Shown: piece after piece, positions 12,902-23,962 of the stretch
Position numbering within the stretch: position 1 is the first letter of the stretch
Layout: each line of letters starts with the position of its first letter
Source of the DNA: Endocalyx cinctus
Taxonomy: Eukaryota; Ascomycota; Sordariomycetes; Amphisphaeriales; Apiosporaceae
Length of the DNA: 64,000 nt
Assembly (NCBI GenBank): GCA_001600455.1
Contig: BCKC01000002.1
Coordinates: 4,664,171 to 4,728,170, forward strand
Direction of reading: 5' to 3'
Program-made: the position numbers and the translations under genes
The notes under the pieces: generated by a model
Databases searched by the model: none
Told to the model about the DNA's origin: nothing
Seen by the model: the letters and a program-made list of their open reading frames with translations, nothing else

Positions 12902-14498
12902 TATGAAGAAAAAAGGTGAAATAGTATGAAGAAAAGAGTCGTAATAATCGTGATGTAATCTATAACACACACTCACTCAGACATTCATACATACAACAGA
13001 CCTTATTAATCCCTCAAATTTTGGAATATACAAGAAGAGGGAATTAGAAGGAAGGTTTTTTTTTTTCTCTCTCTCTCTCTAAGAAGCTATAGGGAGCTTT
13101 GGCCGAGCTTGGAGAAGGACCTCACAATTCAAGATGGAAAGAAGCTCCTTTGTAAATGAGATTAAATATTTAGAAAGGAGATTTCCATAAAATATTGTAC
13201 AAATAGATTGAAATAATAAATAAAGGAAAGCGTTAATCAATATTTTTTTTCCCGAGTAATTTAGAAAAGAGGTTTTAGCTAGAATAATATATATTGAAAA
13301 TATTCAGAGAGGGTATTTTTTTATTTTTCCATATTTTTTATTTTTCTACCATAAATTTTTTTTTTTTTTTTGCGCGTTCTACACTAAGAAGAAAAAAAGT
13401 CGGTTGATCCCGGTAAACCGAAGCTAAGTTGATCCTTGTCAAGTCAAGCTGGACCCTTTTTTAAACCGCGTATATGTAAGTAATGATGATGCATTACCGT
13501 TACAAGCAAATGTTGCACCACATTAAAGCATTAATATTCATTTAAATAATATTATTGCTCTTAAAGATTTATCGGTATTGCTTCTGTTTCATTAGTTACC
13601 TGGGTAGTCTAGGTATACTATGAAAACCATCTTATAAGGAAAGTAAAAAACAATGGAAGATATTGATATCTGTTACTCCGTATGCTACGTGCATTTCATC
13701 ATTTACCAATACCATATCTAGTAGAGCTTTTCTTACACTACAAGTATTCTTCAAGCCCACCCCCACTTCAAATGAAGAATTATTTATTTCAACCCCAAGT
13801 CTAGGGGTGGGGTCTTTGGGGGGGCCTTGGGGGGTCTTTAATAGGACCAGTTGAGTTACATTAAACCAATGTAATTATTCAAAGGTACATAGTATTATGC
13901 GTCATTACTAAGTCCCACTTCTGATAACACTGATATGCATATATACACCATACACGTACTGTTTATCATCATAATTACGTACATATACCGGGTACTTACC
14001 TAAGTATTAGCTAGTAGGTACTGATTCTCATGAACTATTCCATATTAGGCAATCAAGTAAACAACATTTCACCATATCAACATCAATATAGTAGCCTTCA
14101 TCCAATTCAATAGAACATTTTGGTGTTCACTTTTTCACAAGTATATTTATATATATCACTTCATTCACTTCTTCTCAATTTGCTTATTGCTTATTTAAAG
14201 TAAAGAAGACAAATAAGAATAATTGGAATTACAAAACCTATAAGATATATCTACTCGCTCTACAGCTTCAACTTTTCAGCAAGCTTGTATTGATTGGATT
14301 GTCTAGGACAATATTATTAATGAGTCAACCCTGGTATATCCAGAAGATATCCATGATTGAATCATGATATATTAGCAAAAATACGACGTAAAATCATCAC
14401 TCTTTGCTACAACCTCATTTCTTCATATCCTTTCCTACATCTCTTTTCTACCTCTCCTCCTAGCATTACCGGTCTCCTTAAATCCGATTTTTGGCCAG
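12902..14498. other. AT-rich divergent intergenic region (clu1 / unknown gene promoters)
   Basis: The two flanking genes are transcribed away from each other, so these 1.6 kb should hold both promoters. The DNA is AT-rich, with T11 plus (CT)7 at 13056-13080, poly-T near 13358-13370, and a G-rich patch (13801-13840) beside a clu1-distal AT-rich stretch. One copy of the nonamer TACTCCGTA lies at 13674-13682. I see no gene. Confidence 0.65.
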
Positions 14499-17429
14499 AT
14501 GTCAGCCTCGTTTGACGACGCCGTCTTACAACATTTGCAAGACAGGGCGAGACAGCAGCCATGGACGGCGACGCGGTGCCGTCGACTTCTTCGGCCCTTG
14601 CTTTCGCGGATAGCTTCGCTACGGAAAGAAATTGCCGCCATCAACCACACCTCGACCGCGTCGGCATCTGCGTCAAATTCGTCCTTCTCATCTCGAGCTT
14701 CGGCAACCGGGCACGGCGAGCCCGGCTCGGCCGCGGAAAGCGAATGGCCCGCGCCCGCGAAGAAAAAAGCCCGGCGCACGTACGCGCAAAAGCGCGGCGT
14801 CCGTCTGCGTCGCGCGCAGGCCGGCCGGGGAGAAACCGACGGCGATGGGCGGGTCGACGGCCCGCGACCGAGGCGGACCCAGACGATGGGGTGCTTTCGT
14901 AAGAGCGGCGAAGCGGCGGCGTCGAAGTCGGTTCCCCACGGCGAGATCGTACCGTCTACGCCTTTGCTGCGACGGGCTCGGGGAGAGATCGTTTCCTCGC
15001 CGTTGAGCTCGTTCACGAGCGTACGAAATGCACCCGCGCCTACGACTATGGCTCGGGGCACGCGTCGGTCAGAGTCAGGACCTGCTTACCCCAATCCTCA
15101 GAGTAAAGAGGATTCCGGCCGGGGGGTCGGGAAGGACCCTAGTCACACCAAGCGTCTACGAAAACTACGCGCTCTTCTACCACCGGACAGACATAATGAT
15201 TTAGAGGTGATATATAAGAGTTTCGAGGCCCTTATACGCGCTACGGCCCCTCCTTCGGCTGAATATATGAGCCGCCGCGAAGCTCAGAAAGATCAGAGAA
15301 AGCCCGGTCGAGGGCCGCGTTCGTTGCTGCATATGTGTCTGCGTAAAGTCCCGGAGTACATCGCCGAACTCGACGCTTGGGATAAATGGGAAGCCGAAGA
15401 GCAAGGAACTATCTCTACGCTGGACGGCGTAGATGCGTCCGATCAGATCTACGACGAGTTGGAATCATTGGGCCACGCGAATAAGGGCTGGAGGGATCTC
15501 CGAGTCGTCGTCAGGGCGGACGGGGTTCGCGCGATTCGGAACGGCATATCGGAAGGCCTCTTCGACAACGATTTCTCGAAGCTGCTTATCGACCTCTGCC
15601 TTCAGATCGGGGCATCGGCGGAAGCAGCGGAGCTTGTTGCCGCTCTAGTCGGTCGTCAGCGCTATCCTCGGCCGGTATCGCCAGATAGCTATCCCCGACC
15701 TCAGTTGCTCCAACCCATCGCTTTTCTGGATATCTTCGCGAGCAAAACCAACAGAGCACCGTTATTTTTCCGACAGCATGCGCTCATGCTTTCAAGCGGA
15801 CGTTTACCGCGGGACTGGCTGGTCACTCCGGTGTTTAAACAAATTTGGACTTCGGCTACTCGCGCATTGTCAAGCAATAAGGTCATGGCCGAAGATGCAG
15901 TTCATTTCTTGGTTGAATCGATATCCTTGCTTTATCACCGAAAACGCACCATCGCGGGAAATACAGAACATATGCGAGTGGAGGAAGAACTACAATGCGC
16001 GGTCGACCGAACTTTTGCGAGCGTTCTCGCAATGATGAGCTCGATGAGACTATTAGCCGAGATCGGACCTCCGTCGTCAAAGTCTGAGGACGATTTTACA
16101 GGCACAGCATTGAGATCTTCTCGAGTCAGGGATAGAATCATGTATATTTTCAAAGCATGCATATCTAATATCGAGTCACAAAAGGAACCCGGTCGAAAGA
16201 AAAACGCAAGACTAAATTTGATCTACCTCGCCATTTTCCTCTCCTCCTCCGGCCAGGGGAACCATGACGGCGACGCTCGTATCGAGGCACACCTCACCAG
16301 GCTCCTCGAAAATTACGGGATATCCCAACCACCACCACCACCACCACCTCAATCCAACTCCATCTTGGCGGCGCGAGGGAACCCCGACCGGGTTCCAGGG
16401 GAATACGACTGCATCGTCCACTTCATCTCGCACATCGCCCGGAGTTGCGGGCGGGGAATGTCCGTGCAATCCAACCACTGCCTCGCGAATATATTTAGCA
16501 GGCTGGACACCCTTGAACTCGGTCAGGAATCCTTCCAGCGGCTGAAGGGCGCATCAGCGTTCCTACTGGCCCAGCAGACCAACGACGTCAGAGACTTTCT
16601 ATTCGCCGAGAAGCTTCAGCGGGAAGGATCCGGATCGGCCGTGGGGGTGAGGTGCGCGAAGGGCCCGGGCGAGAGGCACGTCGGCGGCGCCGTGGCGAGG
16701 AATCGAAACGCTACTAGGTCGCTGTTCTCGGGGTATCGCTGGGAGGAGACGATCGGCGAATTTGTTACGGCTAGTCCGGAGAAGGCGCCAGCGAAGAAAA
16801 AAAGAAGACGGGTTCGTTCGTCGACGATATCTACGGTTGCCGACGTCCAGCTTACCACCACGGAGTTACCCGCACCCCCTTGGACGAAATCTAATCGTCA
16901 TTATCGTCTGGACGCGGTCAGCGTCGCAGATTCGGAAACCGATAAGGAGGTTATTGTGATTGACGACGACGATGACCACACAGACAGCACGACCTCGACC
17001 GGAAAACGGAAACGAGGATGGATGCCCTCCACGCCAGAAGATCCGCGCGTAGGAATGGATCCCGCTACGTCCGCCGAGGGGAAGGATCGCGCGTCAACCT
17101 TATCATCATCATCATCATACTTACCGACCTCTTCCGACCACGCCAGAGAACCATCGCGCGTTTCGGCGCCCCCTTCTCGACGTCAAACCACGATTGGGGG
17201 AAAAGAAAATCTCGACCTCCTCCTCAGCGACGGTGGCGGTTTCGGCGGCGAGAAGAAAAGCAGCCGCCAGCCCCGACGCCGCAGTACAGGAACAACCACG
17301 GCCAAAACAGGTGGGCGAGATCGGCGGATCCTCGGCACCAGGCTGCGATCTAGCCTAATCTTCAACAGGAAGATCGCCAGCCACGATAGCACCTACGCAT
17401 CGAGCAGTGACGATGAGCTGGGATTATGA
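14499..17429 (+). CDS. Large uncharacterised, probably nuclear protein with SUMO-interaction-like motif
   Basis: A single uninterrupted frame of 976 residues; I do not recognise the family. The N-terminus (about 1-50) is a helical-looking segment, MSASFDDAVLQHLQDRAR onward. Residues 50-220 are low-complexity and very basic, with AKKKARR-like nuclear-localisation candidates. The middle (about 225-700) is ordered and mostly alpha-helical by eye (HNDLEVIYKSFEALIRA; GWRDLRVVVRADGVRAIR). A second basic cluster (KAPAKKKRRRVR), then VIVIDDDDDH, a hydrophobic core followed by acids that fits a SUMO-interacting motif, and an acidic end SSDDELGL. A His/Pro codon run encodes seven consecutive prolines. 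Composition suggests a chromatin or DNA-repair scaffold, but that is inference from motifs alone. The start is the first ATG in frame. GC content is high compared with the flanking DNA, as expected for a real gene. Confidence 0.8.
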   Translation: MSASFDDAVLQHLQDRARQQPWTATRCRRLLRPLLSRIASLRKEIAAINHTSTASASASNSSFSSRASATGHGEPGSAAESEWPAPAKKKARRTYAQKRGVRLRRAQAGRGETDGDGRVDGPRPRRTQTMGCFRKSGEAAASKSVPHGEIVPSTPLLRRARGEIVSSPLSSFTSVRNAPAPTTMARGTRRSESGPAYPNPQSKEDSGRGVGKDPSHTKRLRKLRALLPPDRHNDLEVIYKSFEALIRATAPPSAEYMSRREAQKDQRKPGRGPRSLLHMCLRKVPEYIAELDAWDKWEAEEQGTISTLDGVDASDQIYDELESLGHANKGWRDLRVVVRADGVRAIRNGISEGLFDNDFSKLLIDLCLQIGASAEAAELVAALVGRQRYPRPVSPDSYPRPQLLQPIAFLDIFASKTNRAPLFFRQHALMLSSGRLPRDWLVTPVFKQIWTSATRALSSNKVMAEDAVHFLVESISLLYHRKRTIAGNTEHMRVEEELQCAVDRTFASVLAMMSSMRLLAEIGPPSSKSEDDFTGTALRSSRVRDRIMYIFKACISNIESQKEPGRKKNARLNLIYLAIFLSSSGQGNHDGDARIEAHLTRLLENYGISQPPPPPPPQSNSILAARGNPDRVPGEYDCIVHFISHIARSCGRGMSVQSNHCLANIFSRLDTLELGQESFQRLKGASAFLLAQQTNDVRDFLFAEKLQREGSGSAVGVRCAKGPGERHVGGAVARNRNATRSLFSGYRWEETIGEFVTASPEKAPAKKKRRRVRSSTISTVADVQLTTTELPAPPWTKSNRHYRLDAVSVADSETDKEVIVIDDDDDHTDSTTSTGKRKRGWMPSTPEDPRVGMDPATSAEGKDRASTLSSSSSYLPTSSDHAREPSRVSAPPSRRQTTIGGKENLDLLLSDGGGFGGEKKSSRQPRRRSTGTTTAKTGGRDRRILGTRLRSSLIFNRKIASHDSTYASSSDDELGL

Positions 17430-18667
17430 TGTCTTTCAAAAAAGTAATATCTACCCATCCCATACCCCCCTCCATCCGTCGGACCTTATCATCGCTGTTT
17501 CGTCCGGCCAACGATCCTGGGAGTTTCGAGATATACATATTAATTGATTTATGTATCGAGCATTTTATAAAACGTCATGCTTGGCACTTCGAAACACCAT
17601 CTGTGATAAAAATTAGATTAGGACGATAGAAAGAGACTTATGGCGAGAGGGTTTCTCTGATTTAGGCTTTTCTAGTATACTTTGTACATATAATTTCATT
17701 TTAGGAAACACGGTTGAAACTGCTCTGGACCGGGATTGTGCCCTTTTCGGGTCTTAAATCAGGTCGTCTATTCTTGCATGTTCAAACTACGCAGATGATA
17801 CCCGGTATACTAAGTGTATAGGATATTTAATTGAAGATTATGATCAAAGGTCGAGAATAAAGACCGGTTTGATTAAAAATAAAAAATCGAACCACACATA
17901 AAATTTAATGCTGTCTTGGTATGAAACGCGACCCTATACCTATACCGGTAGTACAGAGCTACAAAGTAGATAAGAAGTTTTTTTTTTTCTTCTTTGCCGA
18001 CCCCACACACATCAAACGCAGACCGAAGTTGGTGGTGTATGGATGAACTATCGATCATAAGAAAAATGAGCACGAGAGGGCGACGGGGTTTGTCGAAAGG
18101 ATGTTGCTGGAAGACGTGATTTTTTTTTCGGTCCTATTATGCCACTCCATTCCATGACATACCCATACGATACCACGAAGGTCGAAAGCGTGTAGACCAT
18201 ACTATGTAGTATATGCGAAGGACTTATGTGAATGATCTATAGAGCGCAGTAGTATAGGTCTAATAAACAATACGATCTTCGAATCAGCCTCGGGAGTTGT
18301 ATATATACTACAATAGTTACTGGCCACTAGTGATAAGTCAATAGCTATAGCACCGTCTGTTAAAGAAAAAAGCCACTATCACAACACTTGCCGACGCCTC
18401 ATCATCTATGTTTTCTTTTTTTTTTTTCTTTCTTTTTGCTTCTCTCTTTCTTATTCTTTTTCCGTCCCATTTTTAAGAAAAACAAGCAAATGATCTCCTC
18501 CGGGTATCGTCGTGCAGTACCCTATATCTATATGTATATTTAAGGAGGTATACATATATATAAGGTTTAGTTAAAACATAGAACGTGGACCTAAGTGTGT
18601 TAGAGCTATTTTTGAGGTCTATCGTATATATTTATATTGGGGACGAAGGGGAAGATTAGTAGGGCAG

Positions 18668-18799
18668 TGGATTGGATCCATATGTATAGTAGTGTTCACG
18701 GGGTCCATACCCATACACAGATATACTGTAATTATATAAGCTTATAAATCATGAGGTCTAAGTCTACGGGTAACGGACCCATACCCGTGGACCAATCCA
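18668..18799. repeat. Inverted-repeat element with central palindrome
   Basis: The left end reads TGGATTGGATCCA (18668-18680) and the right end TGGACCAATCCA (18788-18799); their reverse complements match apart from one extra A. Inside are GGTCCATACCC (18702-18712) and an ACGGGTA/TACCCGT pair (18766-18772, 18782-18788), and near the centre a 12-bp perfect palindrome TATAAGCTTATA (18735-18746). The arrangement could fold into a cruciform or be a small MITE-like remnant. I see no clear target-site duplication. Confidence 0.5.
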
Positions 18800-21700
18800 G
18801 TACCTATTGCGTTCTAGCGCATTAAATGAGCCAGAATGCTTTTTTGGGTACTTATTTTAACCGCATGAAAATTTCTGGCGGCTGTGACACGACACGACAA
18901 CCCCTATGCACGGAAACGATAGTTATGCATGCATGCGCTGGAGATATCCGAAGGTCTAGTCCGTCCGCCTCTTTTCTTTTTTCTTTCTTTTTTTTCTTCT
19001 TCCGAGTTGCTAGGGTGAACAATATACTAGATTGTTATTTTTGAGATGGTTGCTGTTTATTTCCCCGTCTTCTCATAGTAAATAGTTTATATAGTTTAGT
19101 TAGTTCTGTTGATGAAACTTGTGCCAACCGATATAATTAAAATAATCCAACTTCCAAGAGATTTAAATAACCCAAGAGATCTGACTAGGTTATATCCTCG
19201 ATAACAAGCTGTCTACAGAAACAAACATTATTAGCTAGTTTTTTATTTCCCACCAGTAACGATTAGTAGAATAGGGATTATGGGTTGATTTAATTATTTA
19301 CTTGGTGCAAATGACGTGTCGGCGTTGTGGATACGTTACCAGCCTAACCTAGCCACCGTCTCTGTCTGTCTCCTTTTGTCTCCCTTTTTTTTTTTTTTTT
19401 TTTTTCGTTTTCTGCTGACCTAATAATAAACCTACGTCAAGACTCAAGAGAGGCTGGCAGGCTGTCAGGATAATTGATAACGAAATAGATGAAATAGATT
19501 AGTTGCAACTTGTTATTGACCTCGTTTAACGGGGAGTATGCCCTGATCTGGATATGAACCTACCCCGATCTGACAAAGCCACATTACGAGTATTACCAAG
19601 ACAATGGGTTCAAGACGGAGAATATGTCTGCGCCCGCGTGTCTGTGCTTTGTGTCTCCCTCTTCTACGTTGCATCATACATAGATAGTACTACGTATATG
19701 CCGTGGGCGGTATATACTTGTAGAGCTGTTATATCATAGCGGCACTAGACCTCATCGGTAACCAAATGGGAGTCAAGGCGTTTCATCCTTACCCGTCGAC
19801 CTCGCCGCGTACGGTAGGTGACGTACGAGGGTCGGCAAGGGAAAAAAAAAAAAATCTCTGGTCGACCGCGGAGAAAGTTCTCGGGCCCCCTCATGCCATA
19901 ATTTTTCCACCGAATTCTTTCTTCTTTTTTTATGAAACGGATATTTTTGGTAATTTTTTTTTTCCTTCCTTCTTGTCGTGGGATTGCTTTGAATAATTAA
20001 TGCGAAGCGTAATTGAACAGGCTCAACCCCGTTACACTTACGTATCCTTTGGTAGATACGACAGATTTTTGCACCGGTCAAATGAATAGAACGCGTGTGT
20101 AGATTATTCAAATCGATCGAATCTTTGACAATCTCATCCACAACCGTCGGAGATTTTAATTTTTGTTAATTGGCGTAAGCCTATGAGCTGTCGTTACAAG
20201 ACGATAGATAGATCTTTCCAAGCGCCTATCCATTGCGCATGTTTGAGGATTTTTGGAATCGATTATGTTTCTGATATGAGCTAGAATGAATCATTGGCTA
20301 CAGATTCGAGTCGAGTTCGTTACATGATCGAATTCATCTCTCCACTTCGGGAGAACGACGTAATCCAACACAGCGCTTGATTTATTTTTTTTTTCCCTTT
20401 GGCTGAGTCATGGGAGAGAAAGAAAGAGGGATGAGTTTCTGCATGGATTTCGAAAAAAATCGGATGAATTTGCCTAGACCGTATGGAATTGGGGAGAAGA
20501 AGAAATGTCAATTGGAGGATACGATACAGGGTTGGCACTGATTATCAAGGAAGAAATCATCGAATGAGAGGAAGGATGGCTTGCGTGGTGCCAAGTTGCT
20601 GCGACAAATTCTTCTTATACCAGGGTTACAACCGAGACTCGCTGGCAGGGCTTGGCTATCATCTACTGCGGTAGGTTAGTGGACTTTCTGTGATCGCCTT
20701 AGGATCGCTGCTCCAATCCCAATCGTCCGTTGACCTTTTCCACTTTTTCTTTCCCTTTTTCCTCTTTCTGTCGTACCGTATCATCCCCTGTTTATGAAGT
20801 ATACCCAATCGAACAATTCGTATTTTTTTTTTGTTCTTGTATGTTCATCGTATTACACTAGTACTATGTAGGTATAAATTGGAAGTAATCATATATTTTC
20901 TTATCTAAGCTTAGATCAAACGCTGGAGATTAAATACGTGAATGGCTTTTTCTTTTGATTCTTTCTTTTTTGACTCCCCCTATTTTCTACATATAATACA
21001 TACACAGTATATACTTGAGTAAGGACGTACGTATAATAATACCATTAACGAAAAATACCCAGAAAAATACAATATATGATAAACACCGGGAAACAAAAGG
21101 AAGACTCAAAAATAGTACATAGTATATGTATCCATGTATACATAGTAGTATACTCCGTACAAGATTCGGTGATAAGTTGCAGTAGTGGATCTCAAGATAA
21201 AACATGCTTAAAGTGATTTAAGTGGATCTACGGTGGATAGTCAGGTACGCAGGCCCCGACCATCAACGTAATTTAGTGAGGTGTGTTTAAACGCCCCAGC
21301 TGCCCAGGAGGAAATAGTGGCTCACCTTTTAAGATAATTGTGGGGTTTCTCTGCAAGGAAGTCGGCCTCCTATTTACTCTTATTGATAGGCTTATGCTGA
21401 TCTTGATCTCCCATTTTCTGCTTCTGTTTTTTTTTACAACATTCCACACAATTTGGATTATCATTGGTGGTTTTGTTTCGTCCTACCCTCTTCTTTTTTC
21501 TTCCTCTTCTTTACGGACTTCCCTTCTCTTCGTTCACACAAATATTTCTTCAATTTGTTTTATTTTTGGTTATTTCTCTCTTTTATAACCGAAATAAAAA
21601 AGAAACATATATTGTGTTTTTTTTTTTTTTTTTTTTTTTTTGAGATTCCCCGCGTTTTGTTTATATATCATTCTTTCTTCTTGGAACCCTTCCATATTAA

Positions 21701-21980
21701 ATCCAATATCAACCGTCCTCCCTCATTTGGACGATCTCAACATAAAAAAATTACACTATCCCTCTCAAAAACATAACGCCAATTTCCTTTTAACCTCTTG
21801 GACAGGTTACCCCCGACTAGTTCATCCGAGAGACAATAGAAACAATTTCCAAAGTAGACCTCGTCTCGAATTCTTGACAGCCGGACTGTTACACCTTTCT
21901 GAGCTTATTGGTCGCGCACACTCTTTCCGTTTGCACTGAGTTCAACAAAGTTGACCTTTCTTACCTGTTGCAAACGCAAT

Positions 21981-21992
21981 CTTATCTTATCT
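21981..21992 (-). promoter_or_regulatory. Tandem GATA sites upstream of ferric reductase gene
   Basis: The minus strand reads AGATAAGATAAG, two overlapping HGATAR sites about 145 bp before the reductase ATG. Fungal iron-responsive GATA repressors (SreA/Sre1/Fep1) bind ATCWGATAA-like sites in reductase promoters, so control by iron is plausible. GATA hexamers are common by chance, hence the low confidence. Confidence 0.3.
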
Positions 21993-22137
21993 TCTTGGTA
22001 CCCTCATGACCGTGTTCTGAGGGCAAGTACATTTTGGGTTTCTTTTTTTTTTTTTTTTTAGGTCAAGTTTTGAAGATACCTTTTTTTCAGGAATATAACC
22101 CTAGTAGTTATCCGGCTTCAGATACAAGACAATTATA

Positions 22138-23962
22138 ATGTCTGGAGAAGGCAATCAGCCAGTGGCGGCTGGCGAGGGTCAAGCAGCAGGATGGACCGCG
22201 GCAATGGAAAACGAGTCGTTATCGAACTATTTGTTATGGATATGTGCTATCGTGGTGGGCAGCGTGATAATATGGCGGCTCTCGACCGGCATCGTAAGAT
22301 ACGTACGGACCGTGACGAGTCTTACCAACGACACTCAGCGATACTTCGCCCGACCCTCGTATAAGTCTTCGTGGATCAAGAGGAATATTCTTTACGCCCC
22401 CATCTTCGGCAAGCGACACAACCGCGAATTTCAGCTCAGCAGCGCCGTTAACGTCGGCACCCTCCCCACGAGATTCCAGTTCCTTTTCCTGACCGCCTAC
22501 TTCGCCACCAACGTCGCCTTCTGCGTCATCCACCTCCCCTGGGCCGGCTCTTACACGGACGCCTGCAAGCAGCTGAGAAACCGCAGCGGAACCCTGGCTT
22601 TCGTCAACATGATCCCGCTGTTTATCCTGGCCGCGAGGAACAACCCGCTCATCGAGTGGCTCAAGATCTCCTTCGACACGTACAACCTCCTTCACCGTTG
22701 GTTCGGCCGCATCGTCATCCTCGAGGGAGTGACTCACGTCCTTTCCTTCTACGCCGCCAGCTCCGTGAGGTCGGGTTGGGGAGACGCTTTCATGTCCACC
22801 TTTCAGAGCCCATTCTTGCTCGCCGGGTTTGTTGTATGTTTCCACCGCATGAGCAAAGTGAGAAAAGTCTTTGATGAATTATTACTAATCAATTTTATAG
22901 GCCGTTGCTGCTATGGTAGTCATATTTTTCCAGGCTGCCAGCATTTCTCGACACGCTTACTATGAAGCGTTCAAGGTGGTACACATCTTGCTCGCCATCG
23001 CCGCCATCGTCGGACTGTGGTACCACTGCGTTCTCCACGATATTACGGCCATCAAGTGGCTCATTCCCGTCATCCCTATCTGGTCGTCCGAGAGGGCCAT
23101 TCGATTCATTCGCGTCCTGTACCACAACGTCGGTGCCGGCGGTACCAAGACTCTCGTTGAGGCCCTCCCCGGCAACGCCGTCCGCGTGACGGTAACTATG
23201 GCCCGACCATGGACTTTCGGACCCGGACAGCACGCCTACCTTTACCTGCCGAGCATCAGCTTTTGGCAATCCCACCCGTTCTCGGTCGCGTGGAGCGAGG
23301 AAGCGGAGGATTTCAACGGTGAGAAGCTCGCGATGAACCGACAGGACGTCCTCGCCATGCGAAAGACCAGCATGTCGTTCGTGATCCGAGCCCGGACAGG
23401 CATGACCAACTCGCTCTACCAGAAGGCGGCGTCGGCTCCGGACGGACGTTTTTCCACAACCTGCTTCGTCGAGGGGCCATACGGTGGCCTACACGGCATG
23501 CAATCGTACGGAACTGTGATGCTCTTTGCCGGCGGTGTGGGTGTGACGCACGTGGTACCTCACGTACGAGACCTCGTAGCCGGATTCGCCAACGGCACGG
23601 TAGCGACGCGCAAGGTAGTGCTCGTGTGGATCATCCAGAGCCCCGAGCATCTCGAGTGGATCCGACCGTGGATGACGGAGATCTTGGCGATGGACCGTCG
23701 GCGCGAGGTGCTCCGGATCATGCTCTTCGTCAGCCGTCCCCGCTCCACCAAGGAGATCCACAGCCCTTCGTCCACCGTTCAGATGTTCCCCGGTCGGCCC
23801 AACATCAACACGCTCCTGTCGATGGAGATGGAGCAGCAGGTCGGCACTATGGGTGTCTCGGTCTGCGGACCGGGTGCCCTTAGCGACGAGGTCCGGCAAT
23901 CGGTCCGGGAACACCAATTCCACGGCTCGATCGATTTCATCGACGAGGCTTTCACTTGGTAA
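22138..23962 (+). CDS. FRE-type ferric-chelate reductase
   Basis: Exons 22138-22833 and 22901-23962 (67-bp intron, GTATGT donor, TTACTAATC branch, TTTATAG acceptor) encode 585 residues, the normal FRE length. The first half is membrane-embedded: a helix at 30-47, then the ferric-reductase core with four haem-ligand candidates His186/His200 (HRWFGRIVILEGVTH) and His260/His274 (HILLAIAAIVGLWYH), each pair 14 residues apart as in bis-haem transmembrane reductases. The cytosolic half has the FAD-binding HPFS (357-360), GPYG (424-427) and the NAD(P)-binding AGGVGVT (442-448), ending in a C-terminal CGPG motif. It moves electrons from cytosolic NADPH across the plasma membrane (or another membrane) to ferric or cupric chelates, feeding metal uptake. 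There is no obvious signal peptide. No ferroxidase or permease gene lies beside it. Tandem GATA sites upstream hint at iron control. Confidence 0.92.

Larger units (their letters stand above)
17430..22137. other. 4.7 kb intergenic region without a recognisable gene
   Basis: I see no coding region here: all ORFs are short, AT-rich and cross homopolymers (T tracts near 17980, 18418, 19386, 21618). It contains a 132-bp inverted-repeat element (18668-18799), one TACTCCGTA nonamer (21151-21159) and, near the right end, the pyrimidine-rich leader of the ferric reductase gene. Scanning by eye for tRNA A and B boxes gave nothing convincing. Confidence 0.6.

Noticed and set aside
14435..15061. 208-codon minus-strand ORF over the start of the 976-residue gene
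   Set aside because: Antisense shadow of GC-rich low-complexity coding sequence.
22234..22845. 203-codon minus-strand ORF inside the ferric reductase gene
   Set aside because: Antisense shadow of conserved membrane-helix codons.
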